Notes under the pieces: model-generated
The model's input: the letters and a program-made list of their open reading frames with translations, nothing else
Database searches by the model: none
What the model was told of the DNA's origin: nothing
NCBI RefSeq assembly: GCF_001278755.1
Contig: NZ_CP012601.1
Coordinates: forward strand, 2,542,001 to 2,606,000
DNA: 64,000 nt
Source of the DNA: Bacillus sp. FJAT-22090
GTDB lineage: Bacteria; Bacillota; Bacilli; Bacillales_A; Planococcaceae
Direction: 5' to 3'
Position numbers and translations under genes: made by a program
Part shown: positions 16,586 to 23,574 of the stretch, piece after piece
Numbering within the stretch: position 1 is the first letter of the stretch
Layout: every line of letters begins with the position of its first letter

Positions 16586-19003
16586 TTATTTCTCTAGCTT
16601 GACTCGTTGTAAGCGTAGAGCATTGAGAACAACCGATACAGAACTGAAAGCCATGGCTGCACCGGCTACCCAAGGTGCCAATAACCCTACTGCCGCAATT
16701 GGAATACCTAAAGTATTATAAGCGAATGCCCAAAATAAATTTTGTTTAATATTCTTCATTGTTTTATGACTCATAATGATCGCATCCGCTATACTGTTTA
16801 AGTCTCCACGTATCAATGTAATATCTGCCGCTTCCATCGCCACATCTGTCCCTGTTCCAATAGCCATACCGATATCCGCAACTGCTAACGCTGGCGCATC
16901 ATTAATACCGTCACCAACCATAGCAACTTTCTTGCCACTCTCCTGCAGTTTTTTTACTTCATCCGCTTTTCCCTCAGGAAGTACTTCTGCAATAACATGG
17001 TCAATTCCAACCTCTCTACCAATTGCAGTAGCTGTTCTTTCGTTATCACCTGTCATCATAATAACGTCAATATTCATTTCTTTTAACCGTTTAATGGCTA
17101 TTTTAGAAGAGTCTTTAATCGTATCAGCGACTGCAATAAGTCCTGCATATGTCCCTTCTATACTTGCTAACATCGCTGTTTTTCCGTTAGCTTCTAATTC
17201 CTCCATAACAATTTGAATACCGGAAATGTCCACATTATATTGATTCATTAGCTTTCTGGTTCCTACAATAATCTCTTTTCCATTTATAGTTGTTTTAACA
17301 CCATAACCAGGGATAGCCTCAAAGTGTTGAACGCTTTCAAGCTGTATATTACGCGCTTGAATCCCTTGAACAATCGCTTCAGCAAGAGGATGTTCCGACT
17401 GTTTCTCCGCTGCACCAATTAATGCTAAAAATTCTTCCTCATTTACTCCATCTGCTACGATTACATCGGTTAACTCAGGCTTACCATTTGTTACAGTTCC
17501 CGTTTTATCAACAATGACCGTATCAATATGATGAGTAGTTTCTAAATGTTCTCCACCTTTAAACAGGATTCCAAACTCTGCAGCACGACCAGAACCAGCC
17601 ATAATCGAAGTTGGTGTCGCAAGTCCTAAAGCACAAGGACATGCAATGACTAAAACTGCAATTAGCGCTTCTAATGCAGGTGTAAATTCACCTGGAACGA
17701 CCCATACAATCCACACTAAAAAGGTAATAATGGCAATACCGATTACGATAGGCACAAACACACCTGAAATTTTATCAGCAAGTCTCTGAATAGGAGCTTT
17801 AGAGCCCTGCGCATCCTCTACCACTTTAATAATTTGAGCAAGAGCAGTGTCTCTACCTATTTTGGTTGCTTTCATTTTAAGAAAACCATTTTTATTTATA
17901 GTAGAACCAAACAATGTATCCCCAATTGTTTTATCTACGGGAATGCTTTCTCCTGTAAGCATTGACTCGTCAACAGCTGTGCTTCCTTCTATTACCTCAC
18001 CATCGACTGGAATCTTTTCACCAGGCTTTACTAAAATAATTTCCCCTGTGACCACTTCTTTTAGTGGTATCTCTACTTCCGTTTCATTTCTAATGACTAA
18101 CGCTGTTTTTGCCTGTAATCCCATCAGCTTTTTAATAGCCTCAGAAGATCGTCCTTTAGCTCTAGCTTCAAACAATTTTCCTAACAAAATCAAGGTAATT
18201 AATACAGCACTTGTTTCAAAGTAAAGCTGAGCACTATGATGCTCACCTACCATAATAATCGCTTGATACACACTATAAAAATAAGCAGCGGATGTTCCCA
18301 TTACGACAAGTACATCCATATTCGCACTTTTATTTCGCAATGCTTTATACGCGCTGACATAAAATTGTTTACCAATGATGAATTGCACAGGTGTCGCAAG
18401 CGCCATTTGTACCCACGGATTCATTAGAATGTCGGGCATATAAATGAACGACGTAAATGAAAAATGTCCAACCATCGTCCACAACAAAGGTAAAGATAAA
18501 ATAGCAGAAAGGATAAATTTTCTTTTTTGTTTCTGTATTGCCTGCTCTCTATAATCTATTGCTTCCTTTTCATTTTCTTTATTGTGTGCCTCATAGCCAA
18601 GCTTTTCGACACGAGAAATGATATCCATAACGGAAACTTGAGATGGATTATATTCAACCGTTGCATTTTCGAGAGCTAAATTGACATTAGCACTAGATAC
18701 ACCTTCCAGCTTACTAAGTCCCTTTTCAATTCTCGTTGCACAGGCAGCACACGTCATTCCTGTAATAGCAAACTCCTTTTTCTCTTTGGCAACACCATAC
18801 CCAAGATCTTGAATTTTCTTTTCGAAATCTTTGTCATTGAGTTTTTCAGGATTAAATTTAATCAATGACTTTTCAAGTGCCAAGTTTACATTTGCCTCTT
18901 CCACTCCATCCATTTTCTTTAAGCCTTTTTCAATTCTTGTTGCACAGGCAGCACATGTCATCCCTGTAATTTGAAGACTTGTTTCTTTTAACTCACTTCT
19001 CAT
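16586..19003 (-). CDS. copA: Copper-exporting P1B-type ATPase CopA
   Basis: Exports Cu(I) from the cytoplasm. The 805-residue protein has two N-terminal heavy-metal domains, each with [15 protein letters not shown], eight transmembrane helices, the metal site [10 protein letters not shown] in helix 6, actuator TGES, phosphorylation motif DKTGTVTNG, the nucleotide-site dipeptide HP in SEHPLAEA, and [13 protein letters not shown], all intact. Length and layout match Bacillus CopA. Two bases-rich clues to regulation: a CsoR-type palindrome lies between a putative -35 and -10 (19020-19048), so it has its own copper-controlled promoter in addition to any read-through from csoR-copZ. Confidence 0.97.
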   Translation of the reverse strand: MRSELKETSLQITGMTCAACATRIEKGLKKMDGVEEANVNLALEKSLIKFNPEKLNDKDFEKKIQDLGYGVAKEKKEFAITGMTCAACATRIEKGLSKLEGVSSANVNLALENATVEYNPSQVSVMDIISRVEKLGYEAHNKENEKEAIDYREQAIQKQKRKFILSAILSLPLLWTMVGHFSFTSFIYMPDILMNPWVQMALATPVQFIIGKQFYVSAYKALRNKSANMDVLVVMGTSAAYFYSVYQAIIMVGEHHSAQLYFETSAVLITLILLGKLFEARAKGRSSEAIKKLMGLQAKTALVIRNETEVEIPLKEVVTGEIILVKPGEKIPVDGEVIEGSTAVDESMLTGESIPVDKTIGDTLFGSTINKNGFLKMKATKIGRDTALAQIIKVVEDAQGSKAPIQRLADKISGVFVPIVIGIAIITFLVWIVWVVPGEFTPALEALIAVLVIACPCALGLATPTSIMAGSGRAAEFGILFKGGEHLETTHHIDTVIVDKTGTVTNGKPELTDVIVADGVNEEEFLALIGAAEKQSEHPLAEAIVQGIQARNIQLESVQHFEAIPGYGVKTTINGKEIIVGTRKLMNQYNVDISGIQIVMEELEANGKTAMLASIEGTYAGLIAVADTIKDSSKIAIKRLKEMNIDVIMMTGDNERTATAIGREVGIDHVIAEVLPEGKADEVKKLQESGKKVAMVGDGINDAPALAVADIGMAIGTGTDVAMEAADITLIRGDLNSIADAIIMSHKTMKNIKQNLFWAFAYNTLGIPIAAVGLLAPWVAGAAMAFSSVSVVLNALRLQRVKLEK

Positions 19004-19019
19004 CCTTTTTCACCTCTTC

Positions 19020-19048
19020 TTTATATACGGTTAGGGGGTATATTTTAA
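19020..19048 (-). promoter_or_regulatory. copA promoter with CsoR-type operator
   Basis: Minus strand: TTAAAA (19048-19043), 17-base spacer, TATAAA (19025-19020). The spacer holds TATACCCCCTAACCGTATA, a G/C-tract imperfect palindrome of the CsoR operator type. The site lies just upstream of the copA ribosome binding site. Confidence 0.75.
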
Positions 19049-19054
19049 TGTAAG

Positions 19055-19080
19055 AAAGAGAGTGCTCCAAGAAGCACCCA
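19055..19080 (-). terminator. Weak terminator-like hairpin between copZ and copA
   Basis: GTGCT / AGCAC stem with 6-base loop and a T/C-rich tail (TCTCTTTCTT) on the minus strand, right after the copZ stop. Short stem, so termination may be partial. Confidence 0.45.
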
Positions 19081-19084
19081 TAAT

Positions 19085-19294
19085 TTATTGAACATCGTAT
19101 CCTTGTTCGTCGATTGTTTCTTTAATTTTTTCTACCGTTACTTTTTCATCGTTAAATGATACATCTACTTTTCCTGATTCTAAATGAACCTTTACTTGTT
19201 CAACGCCATCTAACTTCCCAACACTACCTTCTACTGAGTTAACGCAATGACCACATGACATTCCTTGTACTTGTAATGTAACTTGATTTACCAT
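19085..19294 (-). CDS. copZ: Copper chaperone CopZ
   Basis: A 69-residue ferredoxin-fold metallochaperone handing Cu(I) to CopA. It has the metal loop GMSCGHCVNSVEG with Cys14 and Cys17, and the conserved EQGYDVQ C-terminus. It starts 14 bases after csoR on the same strand, giving a csoR-copZ unit that shares the csoR promoter. Confidence 0.95.
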   Translation of the reverse strand: MVNQVTLQVQGMSCGHCVNSVEGSVGKLDGVEQVKVHLESGKVDVSFNDEKVTVEKIKETIDEQGYDVQ

Positions 19295-19308
19295 TTAAAT
19301 TTCCTCCT

Positions 19309-19635
19309 TTATTTTTTCATTAGTTTTTGTATTGTTACTAACAATTCATCTAGAACTTCGTCGTCACCCTCAGCTAGCCTATCAACCACACAGCCCTTTA
19401 AATGCCCCTGTAAAAGTACCTTCGCAACACTGTTTAGAGCCGACTGAGTTGCAGAAAGTTGAGTAATGATATCGTCGCAATAGACATCCTTTTCGACCAT
19501 ACCTTTAATTCCTCTTATCTGCCCTTCAATACGATTTAAACGATTCGTTAAGTCTTTTTTTACATGTTCAGGGTGATGACTTTTTCTACAAGAAATGTCA
19601 GATGCATTTGTACTTTCTTCTAATACATTGTCCAA
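19309..19635 (-). CDS. csoR: Copper-sensing repressor CsoR
   Basis: A 108-residue all-helical repressor that leaves DNA upon binding Cu(I). The Cu(I) ligands Cys53 (VYCDDI), His78 and Cys82 (GHLKGC) are all present, matching the C-H-C signature and separating it from nickel or formaldehyde sensors of the family. The HHPEHVKKDLTNRLNRIEGQIRG N-terminal helix is typical, with a slightly extended N-terminus. It is first in a csoR-copZ unit with an operator in its own promoter. Confidence 0.95.
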   Translation of the reverse strand: MDNVLEESTNASDISCRKSHHPEHVKKDLTNRLNRIEGQIRGIKGMVEKDVYCDDIITQLSATQSALNSVAKVLLQGHLKGCVVDRLAEGDDEVLDELLVTIQKLMKK

Positions 19636-19661
19636 CTAAGCAACCTCCTATCCTTGCACTT

Positions 19662-19690
19662 ATTATATGATACCTGTGAGGGGTATGCAA
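19662..19690 (-). promoter_or_regulatory. csoR promoter with CsoR-type operator
   Basis: Minus strand: TTGCAT (19690-19685), 17-base spacer, TATAAT (19667-19662). The spacer contains ATACCCCTCACAGGTAT, an imperfect palindrome with a C-tract on one arm, like known CsoR boxes. This implies autoregulation. Confidence 0.85.
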
Positions 19691-19756
19691 CTAAAAAGAT
19701 TTATTTTTTGAAAAGTCTTCATAAAATGTGTATCAGCGACTCAGAGAATTGAACAC

Positions 19757-19877
19757 GGATGTGCGCTTGCCGCACGCTACGCATAAGCCTCCGCAGGATG
19801 AGTCGCTCCTTCGTCGCTCCCACATCCTTTACGGGGTCTCATTCTTCGCGCTCTTGCGGCCTGTAAGGCGCACATCC
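19757..19877. repeat. GC-rich hairpin element with inverted ends (element A)
   Basis: A 121-bp GC-rich block in AT-rich surroundings, bounded by GGATGTGCGCTT and AAGGCGCACATCC, which are inverted copies differing by one base. A second exact copy of 18 bases from its left edge (AACACGGATGTGCGCTTG) occurs at 20150-20167 without the rest. It carries no credible gene. It lies in the 19691-20252 gap between csoR and the ResA-like gene. Confidence 0.75.
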
Positions 19878-19998
19878 TGAAGACATCCAGATGATTTTGA
19901 AATAATTTAGAAGCAAACCTACACCCTATTTTCAGGATTATTGATTAACGATACATTTAAATAGAGTCATACTTAATTCGTTATTAAGAGAATTCACT

Positions 19999-20098
19999 GG
20001 CATTCGCGCCTTGCGAGCCGCATGACGTGCCGTATGAGACAGCGAAATGCGCTTGCGCATACAGCGGCTCATGTGGACGTGCGGCCAGCGCGAATGCC
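19999..20098. repeat. GC-rich hairpin element with inverted ends (element B)
   Basis: A 100-bp block bounded by GGCATTCGCGC and its exact complement GCGCGAATGCC. Inner arms also pair (GCCGCATGACGTGC region with GACGTGCGGC), and a perfect ATGCGCTTGCGCAT palindrome sits in the middle. No gene is supported in it; ORFs in this block are by-products of its GC content. Confidence 0.75.
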
Positions 20099-20149
20099 TA
20101 TTGTCGGTAATGTATTTTTTCAAGATATTATTGGTACACAGAAATCGGA

Positions 20150-20167
20150 AACACGGATGTGCGCTTG
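20150..20167. repeat. Solo copy of the element A left edge
   Basis: Eighteen bases identical to 19752-19769. It may be a decayed or partly deleted third element. The rest of 20168-20252 shows nothing recognisable. Confidence 0.6.
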
Positions 20168-20252
20168 GCTATCGATTAATACTGTATTCTTTCCCATCTT
20201 TACGTGTCTACAAATTAAACAGTGCTTTTTGTCTTAATAGATGTGTTAACTA

Positions 20253-20302
20253 CAAAAATGGCGTTCATTTAGTTAAAGTTTTAACTAAAATGAACGCCAT
20301 TA
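20253..20302 (-). terminator. Terminator after the ResA-like gene
   Basis: A long near-perfect stem (AATGGCGTTCATTT-AGTT with its complement, 18-19 bp) and T-run on the minus strand, 22 bases after the stop at 20324. The other side is A/T-rich too. Confidence 0.92.
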
Positions 20303-20323
20303 TTTATAACTATCATCATTTAA

Positions 20324-20860
20324 TTATATGCTGGGCATGATTTGCTCCATATAACGTTTAATGGTTTCTTCATTCATTTCGCCTGTAATTATTTTTTCTA
20401 TTTTCCCCTCTGGATTTACTAGAAAGGTTGTAGGCAAAGGATTGATATTATACGTTTCCATTACACTTTTATTATCATCAATTAATACAGGGAAAGTTAA
20501 GCCTTTACGATCTACGAACTTTTGAACCTGGAAATCTGATTCACCAATGTTTACTGCTAATATTTGAAGGCCTTGGTCTTTGTATTCTTGATATTGTTTG
20601 TCCATGAGAGGGAATTCTCTTTCACATGGTTTACACCAAGTTCCCCAAAAATTTAGAAAGACACCTTGTCCTTTATATTCCGATAATTGATGCTCTTCTC
20701 CATTCATATCAACAAGCGCAAAGTCAGGGGCATAATCCCCTACTTGCAATATAGCATTTTTTTCTTTAGTTAAATTTGAATAAATGGTTAAGCCGATAGC
20801 TCCAATCATTAATCCTAATATAACTAGACGCATGTAAAACCTTTTTTTCTTTTTATCCAT
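20324..20860 (-). CDS. ResA-like membrane-anchored thiol-disulfide oxidoreductase
   Basis: A 178-residue protein: short basic N-terminus, one transmembrane anchor (about 10-28), then a TlpA/ResA-type thioredoxin domain outside the cell with the redox motif WCKPC (FLNFWGTWCKPCEREFP) and the cis-Pro segment NPLPTTFLV. ResA reduces apocytochrome c Cys in heme attachment; here the gene follows bdbD-bdbC, so a more general role in extracytoplasmic thiol balance is possible. A 20-21-bp repeat array fills the 187 bases between bdbC and this gene, so it may be transcribed with them or separately. Confidence 0.85.
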   Translation of the reverse strand: MDKKKKRFYMRLVILGLMIGAIGLTIYSNLTKEKNAILQVGDYAPDFALVDMNGEEHQLSEYKGQGVFLNFWGTWCKPCEREFPLMDKQYQEYKDQGLQILAVNIGESDFQVQKFVDRKGLTFPVLIDDNKSVMETYNINPLPTTFLVNPEGKIEKIITGEMNEETIKRYMEQIMPSI

Positions 20861-20881
20861 AGTTATCCCTATCCTTTCTAG

Positions 20882-21036
20882 TTTTCTGAGATACCCCTAG
20901 AGTTTTCTGAGATGCTCCGGGATTTTCTGAGATACACCCAAGATTTTCTGAGATTCCCTCGAGATTTTCTGAGATACCCCCGGATTTTCTGAGATACTTC
21001 CGGGATTTTCTGAGATTCACCAAGATTTTATTTCCA
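20882..21036. repeat. 20-21-bp-period array of TTTTCTGAGAT cores (array 2, seven units plus a decayed eighth)
   Basis: TTTTCTGAGAT starts at 20882, 20903, 20923, 20944, 20965, 20985 and 21006, and a damaged TTTTATTT at 21026. Spacing alternates 21 and 20. Spacers are C-rich then purine-rich (for example ACCCCTAGAG, TCCCTCGAGA). It occupies nearly all of the bdbC to ResA-like gap. The architecture equals the TGGTCTCG arrays but the core differs. Confidence 0.9.
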
Positions 21037-21047
21037 AATAAGTATAG

Positions 21048-21452
21048 TTATTTACGTTTCCAAAGCATTAGCATCATAATTGTAATAAACGTAAAAGCTA
21101 TGAGTGCCAAAAAAGGAATCGTCACAAACCCGAACCAGTTAATGTATTGACCTGAGCATGGAACTCCGCTCGTACACGCACTAAATTCATGCATGGAAGG
21201 TATCTTTTGAAGTGCATAATGATAACTAGAAACCAACATCCCTATAACAGACAAAGGTAAAATATACGTATATATTGTTCTGTCATTTCTATAAAAAGCA
21301 ATACCTAAAAAGATAACAAGAGGATACATCAAAATTCTTTGATACCAACAAAGTGTACATGGTATAAAGCCCATTCGTTCGCTGAAGAACAAACTTCCAA
21401 CCATCGCTATAATGGAAACAACCCATGCAAACAGTAGAGATCTATTTACCAT
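21048..21452 (-). CDS. bdbC: Disulfide bond formation protein BdbC (DsbB family)
   Basis: A four-span membrane quinone oxidoreductase that reoxidises its DsbA-type partner. The 134-residue product has CTLCWYQRILMYPL (first Cys pair, C-x2-C) and CTSGVPCSGQYINWFGF (second Cys pair), both as in B. subtilis BdbC. The start at 21452 (MVNRSLLF) aligns with BdbC better than the ATG at 21467; either way the start lies upstream of or at the bdbD stop (21442), so translation is coupled. Confidence 0.93.
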   Translation of the reverse strand: MVNRSLLFAWVVSIIAMVGSLFFSERMGFIPCTLCWYQRILMYPLVIFLGIAFYRNDRTIYTYILPLSVIGMLVSSYHYALQKIPSMHEFSACTSGVPCSGQYINWFGFVTIPFLALIAFTFITIMMLMLWKRK

Positions 21453-22086
21453 CAGAAGCCGCCTCATCCACCATCTTGGCTAAATCGTCCATTGTTCCTC
21501 CAGTAAATTCTTTTCCGCCGACAAAGATTGTTGGAGTTGCTGTGACACCTAGGCTGTTTGCGATACTCATATCTTTATCCCATCCTTCTTTGCCTTTGCC
21601 TTCTTTAAATGCAAGCATTACTTTTTCTGTTTCCTCAGGATTTGCAACTTCTGCTAATACTGCCTTTAAGAAGTCTTCTGTCATTAAATTCGTTTGCCCA
21701 GTTTCTGTTGTTTGATTTGCAAATAATAGGTGATGGAATTCCCAAAACTTTTCATTTCCAAGCTCTTTGTAAACCGTTTCCGCAAATTGTGCAGATGTCG
21801 TTGAATCAGCTGCAATAAATGAATAATTCATAAAGTAAAATTTCGCTTTTCCTGTTTCAACTAATTCTTGATTTATTATAGGAAAGAGACTGTTATTGAA
21901 TTCCCCGCAATGTGGACATTTGTAATCACCGAATTCAACTATTTCAACTAGGGCAGATTCTTCCCCTAAAAACGGCTGTCCTTCGTAATTAATATCGACT
22001 GCCTTTTCTTTAGCATCCGTTAACACAACAATCGCTATAAGACATACCGCAACTATACCGATCACCCAAAATATTTTCTTAGACAT
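21442..22086 (-). CDS. bdbD: BdbD-type thiol-disulfide oxidoreductase (DsbA-like)
   Basis: A 214-residue membrane-anchored DsbA-like oxidase: hydrophobic N-terminal helix (about 4-24), then a thioredoxin fold with an inserted helical domain and active site CPHC in FGDYKCPHCGEFNN, and the cis-Pro region VTATPTIFVGG. It oxidises Cys pairs in exported proteins and is recharged by BdbC, encoded directly downstream with overlap. A BlaI-type operator lies at 22107-22128, between the M56 gene and this start, which may give it a regulated internal promoter. Confidence 0.92.
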   Translation of the reverse strand: MSKKIFWVIGIVAVCLIAIVVLTDAKEKAVDINYEGQPFLGEESALVEIVEFGDYKCPHCGEFNNSLFPIINQELVETGKAKFYFMNYSFIAADSTTSAQFAETVYKELGNEKFWEFHHLLFANQTTETGQTNLMTEDFLKAVLAEVANPEETEKVMLAFKEGKGKEGWDKDMSIANSLGVTATPTIFVGGKEFTGGTMDDLAKMVDEAASDGK

Positions 22087-22106
22087 ATAAAAAACACTCC
22101 TGATTC

Positions 22107-22128
22107 AAACTACATTGCGTAGTGTAAT
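22107..22128 (-). promoter_or_regulatory. BlaI-type operator, copy 1 (in front of bdbD)
   Basis: Minus strand ATTACACTACGCAATGTAGT, containing the ACTAC-n5-GTAGT dyad. It matches the boxes at 23422 and 23531. It lies 21 bases before the bdbD start; no clear promoter hexamers were assigned. Confidence 0.7.
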
Positions 22129-22140
22129 ATGGTAAAAAAT

Positions 22141-22989
22141 TTACGCTAAAGCGTAAATAAAAAATATACAGATTAAGATAAAAATAGCTAACGACAGGAA
22201 CGCTTCCCTCACAGGTACCTTCCACTCAACATCCTTTAAGGGATTTAAAATATATTGAATTCGATAATTTACAGATGTATCCGCAAAGGATGCATAGGTA
22301 AAAGGCATTTTTTCTTGCTTTCCGACTTTCAATATTTTTAACAATGCACTCCCTAAGTACACAGATGTCTCTTGTTTCTCGATTGCGAATTCATCAGCCA
22401 ATACTTCCTGAATGATTCTATATTTTTGATTAAACCACTTAAGAATTGGAATATAGCGCATTGTCGAAGAACATAGTGAGAGTAAAAAAATCTTAAATGG
22501 ATCACGATTTTCTTGATGAAAATTTTCGTGAGCTATTACAGCTTTTAGTTCTTCCTCGTTTAATAGATTAATCAAACCTGTTGAAACGACAATTTTAGGT
22601 CGTATAAACCCCATAGTTATTGCGATTGGACTTGGGTAAGAGATGACTAAAATATCCTCTTCTCCACTACCATACATCTTATTCATTTTGGTTGTCAGCT
22701 TTTTCTCTCTGTATTGCTGAAACCTTCTTTTCATTCTGGATGCATGTATTATTTGTGACCCCATTTTCCAAAGGACAAGGAGAACGGTATAAACAACAAG
22801 TGCATCAAGGACATATTCAAGTGAGGATAATCCAATTGCTTTTAAGGTACTATGACAAACTGCAACTATATTAAACTTAACGTTCCATCCTGCTAACATC
22901 GAGATAATATATAGAGCCATTTGAAGAAAGATTATTCCGGAAATGACAAGAGATACGATGAACATAATTGATGATTGACGTTTTGACAT
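22141..22989 (-). CDS. M56 (BlaR1/MecR1-like) metallopeptidase without sensor domain
   Basis: A 282-residue membrane protease: four hydrophobic helices (about 9-30, 60-76 and one at the C-terminus, 262-280, are clearest) and the zinc motif HENFH (His154, Glu155, His158) in VIAHENFHQENRDPF, plus the downstream EVLADEFAIE Glu region. Unlike BlaR1 it ends right after the last helix and has no penicillin-binding sensor domain, so its signal is unknown. It follows the BlaI gene by 3 bases; such pairs work by cleaving the repressor on signal. Confidence 0.9.
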   Translation of the reverse strand: MSKRQSSIMFIVSLVISGIIFLQMALYIISMLAGWNVKFNIVAVCHSTLKAIGLSSLEYVLDALVVYTVLLVLWKMGSQIIHASRMKRRFQQYREKKLTTKMNKMYGSGEEDILVISYPSPIAITMGFIRPKIVVSTGLINLLNEEELKAVIAHENFHQENRDPFKIFLLSLCSSTMRYIPILKWFNQKYRIIQEVLADEFAIEKQETSVYLGSALLKILKVGKQEKMPFTYASFADTSVNYRIQYILNPLKDVEWKVPVREAFLSLAIFILICIFFIYALA

Positions 22990-22992
22990 AAA

Positions 22993-23406
22993 TTACTTAT
23001 CCTTTTTTAATTCTTTAATTTTTTTCTCGAGTTTAGCGACTAAATCGTCATCAACGTCTTCTAGTGCATCTAGCATATGACTAACGACAACAGTTCCAAA
23101 TTCATCCATTAATTCGTTCGTCATTTCCTTTGACTGCGTATGTAAAAACTTATCTCTCGATAGAACTGGTTTATATAATGAAGATCTTCCTTCAGTCCTC
23201 TTTTGAAGAATCCCCTTTTCGACCAGTCGATTCATAACAGTCATAACCGTGTTAAAATTGGTCCCCTTTTCACGGTCCAGAACTTGTTGAACATCTTTTA
23301 TTGTCATTTCAACATCGTTCCATAAGATATCCATTATTTTTGCCTCAAGCGGTCCGAAAAAGCGGTTCAACCCACTTTCATTTTTGTTAAACTTTCGAAT
23401 CAACAC
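22993..23406 (-). CDS. BlaI/MecI family transcriptional repressor
   Basis: A 137-residue winged-helix repressor: GPLEAKIMDILWNDVEMTIKDVQQVL and the recognition region NFNTVMTVMNRLVEKGILQKRTEGRSSLYKP are typical; the C-terminal helix is the dimer domain. It lacks the C-terminal Cys motifs of CopY, so it is a protease-controlled type rather than a copper sensor. The start is a GTG at 23406 after GAGGTGAT. It is first in the order repressor - M56 - bdbD - bdbC - ResA-like, and its own promoter carries an operator. Confidence 0.92.
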   Translation of the reverse strand: MLIRKFNKNESGLNRFFGPLEAKIMDILWNDVEMTIKDVQQVLDREKGTNFNTVMTVMNRLVEKGILQKRTEGRSSLYKPVLSRDKFLHTQSKEMTNELMDEFGTVVVSHMLDALEDVDDDLVAKLEKKIKELKKDK

Positions 23407-23421
23407 GATTTTATCACCTCA

Positions 23422-23458
23422 CATTACTCATTGTAGTGTGATGGACTATTCCAGTCAA
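23422..23458 (-). promoter_or_regulatory. Promoter of the BlaI gene with operator copy 2
   Basis: Minus strand: TTGACT (23458-23453), 17-base spacer, TACAAT (23435-23430). The -10 box is part of CACACTACAATGAGTAATG, related to the boxes at 22107 and 23531. This predicts autorepression. Confidence 0.78.
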
Positions 23459-23513
23459 CAATCGTTAATCGAAAATGATACAATTAACAATTTTGTAACA
23501 TTAAATAACTGTA

Positions 23514-23553
23514 TTCACTAGTAAGTCCTGTTACACTACAATTTGTAGTTTAA
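23514..23553 (+). promoter_or_regulatory. Promoter of the CatE-like gene with operator copy 3
   Basis: TTCACT (23514-23519), 17-base spacer, TACAAT (23537-23542). The -10 lies inside TTACACTACAATTTGTAGT (from 23531), the best dyad of the three copies. Same geometry as the BlaI promoter. Confidence 0.8.
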
Positions 23554-23574
23554 TTAAAAAAGGAGATTTACGTA

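Noticed and set aside
16586-19635. BlaI-family protein as a CopY copper repressor for the copper block
   Set aside because: It has no Cys-x-Cys motif, and the copper genes have their own CsoR with matching operators.
19938-20237. Several ORFs on both strands across the GC-rich block
   Set aside because: They arise from the GC-rich hairpin element, have no ribosome binding sites and show no family features.
22141-23406. Calling the BlaI/M56 pair a beta-lactam resistance system
   Set aside because: There is no beta-lactamase or PBP gene nearby and the protease lacks the penicillin-binding sensor domain.
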